A DNA stretch of 64,000 nt from Romanomermis culicivorax (taxonomy: Eukaryota > Nematoda > Enoplea > Mermithida > Mermithidae): positions 434,001 to 498,000 of the forward strand of contig CAWUHX010000206.1 in assembly GCA_963922205.1 (NCBI GenBank). Direction: 5' to 3'. This document shows positions 24,001 through 36,000 of the stretch, in pieces. The first letter of the stretch is position 1. Every line of letters begins with the position of its first letter. The notes under the pieces were generated by a model, which had not been told where the DNA came from, did no database searches, and saw only the letters and a list, made by a program, of their open reading frames with translations. The translations under genes were made by a program, and so were the position numbers.

Positions 24001-27000
24001 CGATCGCTGGTACTTGGGACGGGGTTTGAAAGATGACATATTCCGCCGATTACCCTTTTATATTACAGATTATTTTGACGGTAAGTAGATTTGGCATTAA
24101 TTTCGTGGCATACAGTAGATATTGGTCAATTTATTGAATTTTCATATCTAATTTTTTCCCAGATGATCTAATTTGTTCACAAATTCAAATTCATCACTTC
24201 CAAACGACGTTACATTAGTGTAGTTTATACTCCTCAAGCCAGTCTAGCTTCTCTTGCTTGCGGGAAACTGACATGAGAAGTCTTACATTTTTTAGGAGTA
24301 CGTGGTCCAAAATCTATTCAAAAACTGTTGAGTACCGTAGTTTTTCTATACTTCGCGTGCATTCTCCCTTCGATCGCATTTGGTGTGTTAAATCACGATA
24401 ACACCAACGGATCTTTCGGTAAGTTGTCTTTCCATAAAATTTTAGCTTTTTCCCAAAAGGTTCGTTTTTGCAGGGGTCAAACAGGCGGTTTTCGCTCAGG
24501 CCTTCGGTGGTATATTTTTCGCCATATTCGGTGGCCAACCTATGATTATTCTGGTTACGACGGTACCCGTAGCAATATACGTAAAAAGTAAGCAAAAATT
24601 GGACATAGATGGAAGTCAAAAACTTTTTTATGTGTTTCTTGGTTTCATCACAATAGTTGATGTGCGTCTCCTTGGCAGTGCTATTCAGACTACGGTACAA
24701 AATTTTTCACTTACAGTAATTTACATAATATCAGCCGATTTGAACCACAATCAAGACAACAAACATTTTATGGCCATGTACGCCTGTGTCGGCCTTTGGG
24801 CTCAATTTTTCGTCATTTTTTACGCATTCGTTGAATTATCCAACATTATGAAATTTGCTACCAGGTTTTGCTTTTTATTTTTTGTTGATTTCTTATCTAA
24901 ATTAATTTTCCTTGTTTCTTATTTACTAGGTCTACGGAAGAAATCTTCTCGATTTTTATGGCTTTGGCCTTCGTAGTCGAGTCTTTCAAAGCCCTGAATG
25001 CAGGTAGCAAAAATATATAAAATTATATCATGATCTGGAGATAATTTAATTTTAATTACGCACATGATAATTTTAACTCTAGTTGTACAGTTGCGAAAAT
25101 TCGTACATGTTTAATTGAAACAAGGAATGTATGTTTGTTCTCAGTAAGCAGCGGTCGATTGCAATAGGCGAGATAATCGCGAGCTCGAGATCATACTGAT
25201 TATTGAAACCGCGCCCGAGATTCTAAAAATACATTTGATATGATTTGTCTGTGTATCTTGCTGAAGTCAAAAGTTTAGTGCCGTCTCAAACTGCGGAAAA
25301 GCGCAATTCTTATTCCAGTTTACTACACCATATGATGTCTAGTCCGATAATGATCAATCGAGCTTATGATCAGGCTTGATTCGTTACAGTAGCCACAACC
25401 CTGAACTGAAACTGCCTAGTAAAGTGCTAGCAATTGCAGTTGTCGCTTAGTAGCCCAGTTTTTTTCAAAAATGGCGTTTTGCGTCAGACATTTTTAGTGT
25501 ATCTTTTTCCAGATTTCTCAAAATATTATCATTCTCCGCACTGTGGTGATACGATTCGCAGCAATAATGGCACATTCGTCAAAAGTCCTCACAAAAATAT
25601 GACCATGGGCCAACGGCCGATGCTGGCCGTGGACAAGGAGCGCTGCCATAGGGAGACGAGTATTTTGTACATTTTACTGATGTTCGGTACGCTATGGTTA
25701 GCCGTATTTTTGTATAATTTCCGAAAAACGTGAGATTTCTATTTTGATCTTTTTCATTTTTTTACCCTAAGCTTTTCATCCTTGTAGTCCTTTCTTGACC
25801 CGTGCCAAGCGGGAACTTTTGGCCGATTTCGCTTTACCGGTGGCTGTTATTGTTATGTCGATTACGGGCACGTGGGGTTTCAAGGGCGTGAAACGTAAGC
25901 ATAAAAAGTTGAACCATAGTTGGCCACGTACAGTACCCAAAAAAAGGCTCCGTCTGAAAGTGGTTACAGTAACCGTAGGATACTATGCTTGACTGAGATT
26001 TTTCCACTAAAGATAAGAGTTTCATCATATTCACAAATCGATTTTTGAGGTATGATATGAAATTTAAGGTTTATTATTATTGTCTCTTCGTTTGTGTTGG
26101 ACTCCCAACAATTTAAAAAAATTGTTAAGGAAAAATCATTGAATGAATTCCTGACGCTGCGTGTGTCATCGAATTTTTTGGATGGAAAGCGTTTCTGTTG
26201 TAAGGTATGTTGTAAGATAGCTTTCGATTGGCTAGTTATAGTAGTTGAATACATTGTGAAATCGATTGTTGATAAACAGTAGGTGAGTGAAGAAACGAAT
26301 TAGCAACTTTTATGGTCGGTCCATAGTTCCGTATGACCTGTCTGTTTCCAAAATTATTCCATCTCCTTTAAGAGACAATGTCTGATAAAATTTAGCTTCT
26401 TATACAAAGAGCTGCGATAAGTAGAAAAATAACCCTGCCTGAAAATCACACATTTAGTGTAACTTGACGAGAATGATATTCATTTCGTCTGGTAATCAAA
26501 TTTCGTATAGCTATACCCTAACACAAAAGTTGAGAATTTTCGATTTTTTCGATTTTTGACATACACCTCTTTCAACTTTTGCTGGTTAAAGTACAGTAGA
26601 CCGTGTGTTCTGTAAATCTGCCTAATATTAGATGAATTAATGGATACAATTTTCTGTAGGATTTATGAGTGTAGAATGCGTTAGGAATATAATGGCCTCG
26701 AAACATAAATTTTGTGAGCTAAAATTTTCATTTTTTCACAAAAATCACCATATCTAGTGCTAAAGCTCAGAAGTACCAAAAATTCCCCTGTAGTCTAAGA
26801 TGTCCTCTCCATGCATACAAAACTTTACGAAAATTCATGTACTGCTATGGAGTCGCACGACCTGGAGTTTAAACACAATCATATAATTGCATTTTCTGAT
26901 AATTGCTACCTCCATTTTGGAACCTATCACAGCTTGATAAATTTCAAAAATGAGACATTAGGACAATTTTCGCATAATAAGATCCAAATTTTTAAAATCT

Positions 27001-30000
27001 ATACCAATTTCATATTTGACTGTTCCTCAAATGTCTGGTTACTAGTCCAGCAACAAAGGTTTCTCAACTTGACTATTACCTAGGAAATTTTTTGCGCTGA
27101 TCTCCGTTTGTCGTTAGTTTTTGCAACTATTTTCAGAGGATCAATTTCACTATAAACACGGGGCGATCGGAACATTGATCAACGTTTCTAATTTGCCATC
27201 TAGCCACGTTTTTTTGTGTATGGGTCTCGGATTCTGTTTGTCATTCTTATTTTTCATGGACCAAAATATAACGTCCTCGATTGTGAATAATCCGCAAAAT
27301 AAGTATGAAAAAATTGAGGAATATCTGATTTGTCATGTTTTCTGCTTTCTTCCAGACTGAAAAAGGGCGTCACGACTCATCTCGATTTATTGATTGTTGG
27401 TTTCCTAAACATAGCCTTGTCGTTGTACGGCCTGCCCTGGATGTATGCCGCTTTGCCTCATTCGCCCTTGCACCTTAGGGCTTTGGCTGACGTGGAGGAA
27501 CGGGTGGCGCAAGGTCACGTTCACGAAGTGTAAGTTTTACATTCCGAAAGTTTGTCTCTTAAGTATGCACTGTTATCGCCTGAATTGTAGACGATCATAG
27601 TTATCAGATTTTGCAATAATACAGTTCCTTACTATTCAATTTTGATACTAGACAACTACAAAGCGGGTAAGAATGTATTACTCCTGTCTTAGGTGTGGGA
27701 AAATGTTAACTATCAAGGAAAAATGACTGAAAATATCATTCACTCCCCCTCAGAGAACTTAGTTACTGCTTAGCTGACCTTGGAGAAAAATGACTCACTG
27801 GTGCGCCAACTTTTAAGAAGTTTCATGCTAATACTCCGTTCATCTTTTAATGAGCTTCGAAATACAAAAGTATCTAAAGAAATCATTAGGCACCTTGCAT
27901 CGTGAGCAAAATTTAATTTTTTCAAGTTATAGTCGTAACTGCGACTGTCAATCTGAGAAAGAAAGCGGGCGCGCACGCAGGTTGTTTATCATTTGCATAA
28001 GCGTCTTTTTTCTTTTCGACGCTCATTTGGAAAAAAACGAAGCACAGTTAATTTGAGAAAAATGACTCGGTCGAGTTCGTTTTTTTAAAGAGTGTCAATG
28101 ACAGTCAATCAAATTTTGAGAGGGACTAACCGACCATAGCCAGTTTGGAAAAAGTCTATTTGGGTGTCCGAATTCGAGAGGATGACCTACGCTCCAAACA
28201 ATCTCAGAAATTTATGGTACATACTTGTAGTTGGGGGGTGGTTGGGGTGACCCTAGCTCCAAACTCGGTCGGACCTAGTACCCAAATGTTGGGCCCCCCA
28301 ATTCGAAAAAATTGGGCGAAAAATGACATTTGTTGACATTTCTTGGGAAAAATTTCAGATTTTTTCGAAATTTTTGGCCATTTCTCGGCTATGTTGGGAC
28401 CCCCTACCAAGATTTTGTGGAAAATGGGTATCCCCTCCCACCAATTTGGACTTTACTTTCCCCCTAATCGAACTTACAGGTATGTTACAGTACGGTTGAT
28501 TTGAGAAAATGTGTAGGGGCCGCTTTTATTAAAGAGACTTAAGCTACAGTTGGGCTGCAGCTTAAGCTGTACATAGCTTAACTCCATATGTTATAACATT
28601 GCCGTTAAGGTGCAGCTCAGCTGCAGCTTAACTTTCTCGATATGTTTTGCGTGCATGAGTTAAGCTACAACTGAGCTGCAGCTTAACGACAATGGTATAA
28701 CATATAGAGTTAAGCTACAGCTTAAGCTGCAGCTTAGCTGGAGCTTAAGTCTCTTTGATGAAACCGGCCCCAGGTTTATCTAATATGCAGAAAGCACAGT
28801 TAGGGGGACAAATAATTAATACGGATATGAATGAACATTAAGACAAAAATTCGATGAGGAAGAATAGCATTCTGCTGAAAAATAGAGTGTCGCGTGCATC
28901 GAGTCGATAGAAAAAAACCGAATATAGGAAGTTAAACGTGCGCCAAGCACGATAAAATATGTAGAAAAAATAGTGAACGCGTGAAAAATCCTCCTCCAAA
29001 CGTTTTTGAACAAAAAAGGCACTGATTACTCGCCTGAAATTCTCCCAATTTACCCCTATAGTCTGTTTTTTTTAAATGCTTGTAATCGAAAAAAGATGAA
29101 ATGAAGTATACATAGCTTGTTTAATTATGGCGCGTGCGCACAGTATACTGTATTACGGAAAAAAACGCGGTAATTCAAGTTATTGACGGAATTGAAGGCT
29201 ATTTGTTAGGGAATAAGTTGGAAATAAGAAAAAAATTTTCGCACATGGTTTTCATTTAATGAAAAAATGCGGGAATTAAGATCGTGATACAATCGATATG
29301 CTTTAGAAAGTTCAAATCTCAAAATCCGGCGCATCGTGCACCAGCCACCGTTTTTCCTCAAATAGGGTCTTTTGAGGAAAAAAATTTCGAAATGAGGAAA
29401 AAAATTTTGGGTATGGTTCTCATTGTGGAAAAATTTTTCGGGAATTCTAAACCGAAAAGATGCGTTATGGTGGACTTAAAAGGGTCAAAATCTCAAAAAT
29501 TTTCGGCGCTTCGAGCTGGTCATGGGTATAATGTTAATTATTTTCTATCAGGCGCGGCTGTTACCATATCTACTTCGACTTGTCAATTAATACTCAACAA
29601 TTTCTATTAATCAAGTCGTTTCACTTTCATTTTCTAATCGTTAACAGTCAATTATGTCGCCCAAAATTGAGATTTTTCATCAATTCTCTCAATTTTTTCT
29701 CTCGATGCTTGGAATTTTTTAAACATTTGCAACCTGAACTTTTGGGTTTATTGAAGATGGGAATTGAAGACATGATTCTAGACTGCGATTTTAGAACTCT
29801 GTTCATGAATATCTGTTGGAGAGATTTATTTTCGAGCGTTTTAGAATATAAAAACCAAAAGAATTTTTCCGGCGCTACGCGCCGGAATTTCACACAAATT
29901 ACACTTCATCAGTTGGACTTCAATTTATTTCTCAACGTTGTGAAGGTTCATTTTCCAGCGTTTTAGAAAGCGAAAATCCGAAAATTTTTCCGGTGCTCCA

Positions 30001-33000
30001 CGCCGGACCAACTAAATAAAATTAGATAATTCTTCTAATCGGAACCACACAAATGTTAATAGCGGCTACATTCCTGAGAACTCTACTGTTAAAATGCTTC
30101 ACCCGCTCCTGTAGAATATATTCTTCCTGAGCTCATTTTTACTAACATAACCAGAATTTTCTCAATTCTTTTCCTCATTTTTGTAGGTTTTTGACTCCAA
30201 ATACAACAGAATGCTTGAGTATGCTCCCAAAATGCATAAAAAAGCATCTGTAGCCACATTATAAACGTTTTTAAAAATGAGGAAAATTTTTGGAAAATGA
30301 GGAAAAAAATTTGGGGTCCGGTTTACATGCGGAAAAAATCTTCGAGGAAAAAAACGGTTGCACCAGGGCTGGTCATTTGCTTAGCTTATTTTTTTTTAGC
30401 CGTGCAAATTTTTTTCGGACATTTCTTGATCGGACGGCATTTATTTTTAGAAGAGTTACCGGGTTAAGTTCAAAGTTTAGTCACAGTTTACAGCCGCTGG
30501 TTAATCGATTCCTAACATACAGTCAACAGGGATACTATCTCGGCACGAAATTCTGCATGTGTACTTACTTTCAGCATTTTCGCGTTACAAGCATTTGAAA
30601 AAAAACAAACTATACTTAGACTTCCGAACTTGAGGATATCAGGTTCACACAACGATATTGAACTAATAGTTACGAAATAGAATATTTTGCTAGGCTTTTA
30701 GGCCAAGGTGAAATATATATTCTATTAACAAAAACAGCGAAGACTTAACATATGCTTATTCACTCAAACTATAAGCCAATGAGCTCGCTTAAAAGCTAAA
30801 GGAGAGGCAGAGTCTTGGCTTGCTTTGGTCTCTGAACCTAGTGAACATTCAGTATTCATGAGAGCCATTTATTGAAAGACAAACACCAACCAAGGAAAAA
30901 GTAGGCAACAACCGCTACACTTAAATAATTCAAATGGGTGGAAAAAAGCCCCAAGTGGGGTCAGAAGTCAGACAACGAGAACACAAAATCATTACGTACT
31001 TTGTGAAAAATTTTCATAAATACAGTATGGCCGACAAACAGATGTTATTAACAAATGAATTTTTTGATTCAGAAGGGGCGCCTGCCATGGCCAAACGCGC
31101 GAGCATTACGAGGACCTGCTGGTTGGTTCTTGTACCATGAGTTGTTCCAGTATTTGTTTGGCGGTAACCAGGGTTTCCTAAACAAAGGAACCTGATTAGT
31201 AAAAAGGGGCAGGGAGGTGGGTATGTTAAGTCTTCACTGTTTTTGTTAGGAGAATATATATTTCACGTTGGCCTAAAGGCCTAGCAAAATATTCTATTCT
31301 ACTACACAAAAACAGCTGGACTTAACATATGCATGTTTAAAGCAAACAGGACAAACACTGTACCTTAGTACAAAAAACTGCCTCCATAAAGGTCGCTTTT
31401 TTGTGAATGATTGTCTTATTATAAAAGTGAAAGATGGTTTTTGAATTGGGTTACCAGTTGGCACTTTTAAAAATCTCTTTTGTTGTTAGGCCACTCCAAA
31501 ATGCTTTAGATGACGAGGCAGAATGGACAGAATGCGCTTTGAACAAAGAGATGTCAACAGCATCCAGAAATAATATTATGATGATCCAATGAGAGATAGT
31601 GGTAGAAGCGACCTCCTTGAATGGTTTTACATATGAGAGAAAAAGATGAGAGTTAATGGCCCTGATGGGTTTTGTAAGAGAAATATATTCCATTATATGC
31701 AAATATGGGCAAAGTAAGGGGTTAGAAAACTTATGTAGAACGACCTCTAGAGGTAGCCTGAAGTTTCAGGTTTTTCCGGAATCGAAAAAACCAAGTGATC
31801 TGAGAAGATCTGCGTGTATTGAGTGGAAAGTTTACAAATCTCTGAAGATCTCTGGGGGCTACTCAAGGTCTAAAGCATAGCAACTTTGTATGTAAACAAT
31901 TTTCTGTACGTTTCTGAACCTCTATCAGATAGGTCAATAGAATCGAGGAAATTGAGGACCGTGTTGATGTCCCATGTAGATGTGTAGCGTGGCAAGAGGA
32001 TAAGAACGAAAAATGCCCTTTAAGATGCGGAGCAGTAAGGGAGTATCTTTAAAATTCGGGTCAGTTTCTTTTAATACTGTACAAATAGCTGATTTAGCTC
32101 CAGATATGGTCTGGTATCTTAGGCCTTCTTTATGTAGAGCTGTTAAATAATTAGCCAAGTCGACTAGAGTTGCATGAATGGGATCAACTTCCCATTCATT
32201 ACACCAGCGAACCCATTTTCTGAGGGCGAGTTATAATGTTTTTTGGTACCGAGGGCCCATGACTGTAACAAGAGGTCTGCAGCATCCTGCAAAAATCCTC
32301 GGCTCTGCCAGGTTTCCCTGATATTTTCCACTCTGAAAGATGAAGGGTGCCATTCTCAATCAGTGGATGCAATTTATCCTCTGAATTTGTCAAGATAGAG
32401 GAATTGTTGTAGAGAAAGAATGGAAATTCTATGGCCAAAGACAGCAATGTTGGCCACCAAATTTGCATTGGCCAGATTGGAGCAATCAATATCATCTCAA
32501 CTTCTTCCTGCATAACTTTCCTTAAGACTTTGCTCAGGAGGCACAAGGGGGGAGGCATAAAGTGCCCCACGGTTCTGCCAAGAAAAACTCAAGGCATCTA
32601 TGCACAGAGCATCTGGATCTGGTTTCCAAGAAACAAAACTATTTAGAGATTTGTTGTTCCTATCTGCAAAAAGATCTATGTTCAGTGGGCCCCATTTTTT
32701 ATTTATCAGTGAAAAAACGGAAAAGCTAAGTTTCCAGTCACTCCTATCTGCCTTAGCTCTGGAGGCTTGGTCAGCTTGCACATTTTCACATCCTGGAAGG
32801 TGTATCCCCTGGAGGGTTAGGTTACGGTCCAGGCACCAACTTAAAATTTTTATTGAAAGATTACAAAGAAAGTTGTTTTTTGTTCCACCCATCTTGTTAA
32901 GGTAAGCTACAGCTGTAGAGTTATCTAGCATTAATGTTATCAAAACTCCATGGAAGTTTGGCATGAAGATCTTTAATGCAAAAAATGCTGCCAAAAGTTC

Positions 33001-36000
33001 TTTGCAATTAATATGCAGGCCTTTTTCATTTTCATTCCATAGGGCCGACGAACTTTTGCCATTACAGTAGGCACCCCAGCCAGAATTAGATGCATCAGAA
33101 AAAACAGAGATGGCTTTTTTCTCTGGAAGTATATTTTTTCCGTTCCAACTGGACAGTTGTCTGGACCATAGGCCTAATTCATTCTGAACAACGGGCGCAT
33201 TGTATGACCCATGAAATTTGAGTGCCTCAACCAGACAAGTTTGAAGATGCCTACTATATAAATGTGCTTGAATAATAGCCTGGCTGACTGAAGTTATGGT
33301 TCCCAGCAGGTGGGCTAGGTCCCTGGCAATGACAAAATTTGCATTAATGAGAACTCTGCATTTATTCATGATTGACATGATTTTGTCATCAGAAATGCTA
33401 AACAACATTGAAACTGAGTCCACTAGGATGCCAAGGAAAGATATTTTCTGGACAGGTGCTGTCTTGGATTTCTCTTCGTTTAGGATGAACCCCAAATTTT
33501 TTAGGATATATGAAACTAAGGCGATATCATTTTTCAGGCCTATCCCAGTTTGATTCATCAGGAGCATATCCTCTAGATATATAATGATTCGCAGGCCCAT
33601 TTGTCAAACCAGAGAAGCGAAAGGTTTAAGCATTTTTGTAAAAACAGGAGGGGCTGAAGCCAGTCCAAATGGTAGACAATTGAAATGAAAACATTGCCCT
33701 GACCATTCAAAAGATAAGAACTTTCTGTGTTTCTTGGCAATATGAGTAGCAATATAAGCATATTTTAGATCAATTTTGGCTAAAAAATCGCCTGGTTTTT
33801 TTGGGCAAAAATGTCAAAAAAATCGCCAAGAGATCTTTTAGCATCGAAGTGCTTTCCATTTTGAAATGTTCATGAAAAATCAAATGATTCAAGGGTCGGA
33901 GATTAATGACTGGCCTCAAGTCCCCTGTCTTCTTGGGAACAAAAAATAGTCGAGAAAACCAAGTGTCATGTCTATCACCTGGAGAGATTGAAAAGGGAGA
34001 AATGGCTCCTTTGTCTACCAGTGCATTGATTTCGTCAATTATCAGTTCTTGTTCCTTTGGCGAAAATTTTAATGGTTTAGGCCGAAACTTCTGCCTAGGA
34101 GGCCATGTATGAAAATCAAGTGAGAGGCCAGCAACGATGGCTAGGACCTAAGGGTCAGAAGAAATAAGTTTCCAGTTATGCAAGAAAAATCGTAACCTGC
34201 CACTAATTTGATGATTAGGTGAGACACAAGGTAAAAATTTTAAATCTCCCAAATCATACCTGAATGTGTCGGATCTGGGACAAAAGTCCTTCCAGTCATC
34301 AGATGGAGTGTTGAACTGCTTTGGGAGTCCACTTGAACGGTTTGAGGGTCAGCCTAGATTTTGTAAGGTTACAGCTAAGGTTTTATCTTCACGGCCTCGC
34401 TCTTTGAGTTTGCTACAAAGCAAATGTCCAAAAAGAGGTGGAGGAGCGATTTTGGTCGACGGGTCCAAGCATCGCTGGATGTTCTCATCACTAGACACAT
34501 TGACAGAAGAAATTTCGGGTAATATTTTGGTATTTATTCCCAAAATGCGGAAAATTTCAAAACATCTATCAACCGTAACATCATATAACACCAAAGAAAA
34601 GTGGCATAAACTGTGGCATACTGCCTTCTGGACATAGGAAAAATCGCCATTACCTTTCTCAATTTCGTTCAGAATGGCGATCAAAGGAAAAGCACATTCT
34701 AATAAGGCCTGGTTGACGTTATGAAGATGTTCGTCTTTATGTACTGGCCATTTGTTGGCCCATTCCAGGAAGAGACGTAAATCATCATCAATAGCTGAAG
34801 CAATGGCCATGTTGCAATCCGGGATAGCCATCTGGGCGTAAGGCTCCTTGCATACCTTGGCTTCCTCAAAGCATGTTGAGAGTTCCCGATTGACTATCAG
34901 CTTGGTTTTAGGCTGAAGAGATAAACATTGGGGTTTGACCAAAGGGCCATCAAGAAACTCTGCCATTACTGCCTGTGGGTCATTCGATGCTGGAGCATCA
35001 TCCCGCGATGTATCATCAATGACTGACGAGCCATGACTGCTTGAATGACGGCATTTCCTAGTAGAGGAAAAGCTCTTGTTGCGTACGGGGCTACTGTGGC
35101 TGGCTACCCTTTTGTTGCCATCATCATCTAAGTCGCCTCCAGGCGTTTTAGCCCTGTCGCTATCATTATCGGATACTGCCTCGGTATCCAAAGCTTTGTC
35201 AGTAATTTGATCGAATTGTCCAATGATTTCAACGAAGTTCTAGAAATTTTCGACACAATAGACATAGTGTCCGAAAAAAACAAAGCACAAAGAAAAAAGT
35301 GACCACAAGCTAAGAGCTCGAGTGAATACTGAATGGTCACTAGGTTCAGAGACCAAAGCAAGCTAAGACTCCGCCTCTCCTTTAGCTTTTAAGTGAGCTC
35401 ATTGGCTTATAGTTTGAGTGAATAAGCATATGTCAAGTTGAGCCGTTTTTGTGTAGTAGAATGCATGAAGGCCCAGTGCCCACCTAATGAAATGGAATTT
35501 TTCAAAATTTTTTGCAGGAATTTCAGGATTTGTTGTCAAAAAATTCGATGCAAAGTTTTTCTCTTGTTAAACTTCCTTCAGCCCATTGAGGCTTGACAGA
35601 AAGTTTTCTAGTAAGCAGCGAAAAGATCATCATGATATTACCATCAATTCAGGAGCGAAAAAAAATAAAAATTCGCTGAACATAAAAACGGAGCATTTAA
35701 CCCATCAATTGTCTTGAAAAAAGTTTTTCATCCTGAAATAACGTAAGTTCAACGTGATGATTTTCCTGAAGTGGCTGTTCTTGTATTCTAATGAAAAAGT
35801 ATCACAATACAGATTTTTCTTGTATACTTTTCTAGCATAACCAACGTTCGCGAAACGCGATTAGCCTCGTTAATAGCGCACGTCTTGATCTTAGTTTCGG
35901 CGCTGTTGATGTTACCCGAACCGTTGATTTATATTCCGAGGTCGGTTTTGGACGGTTTGTTCCTTTATATGGCCGTCACTTCGGTCAATGGAAACGAAAT

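Larger units (their letters stand above)
30679..35462 (-). mobile_element. DIRS-type retroelement, complete but decayed
   Basis: A 4.8-kb element, minus strand, inside an SLC4 intron. Gene order is gag (35191-34349), RT/RNase H (about 34200-32497) and tyrosine recombinase (about 32300-31450). It has inverted terminal repeats: 30742-30863 matches the complement of 35311-35443. Next to the left end an internal complementary region (31240-31330) is the complement of the left tip joined to the right tip. This arrangement, with a recombinase in place of an integrase, is that of DIRS1-like elements, which replicate through a circle and make no target duplication. I see no methyltransferase domain. 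Stops, frame shifts and altered catalytic residues show it is dead. Confidence 0.88.
27530..35835. other. SLC4A11-like intron 17, TE-loaded
   Basis: 8.3-kb intron carrying a GGGGCCGG MITE (28516-28771), a 1.55-kb TIR element (29059-30612) and a DIRS-type element (30679-35462). The rest (27530-28515, 28772-29058) shows no exon. Confidence 0.85.

Noticed and set aside
24314-24700. 128-residue minus-strand frame
   Set aside because: Overlaps SLC4 exons 10 and 11 in antisense; shadow.
31451-32570. Possibility that the DIRS recombinase is active
   Set aside because: Frame shifts, stops and the HSVH in place of HxxR make it non-functional.
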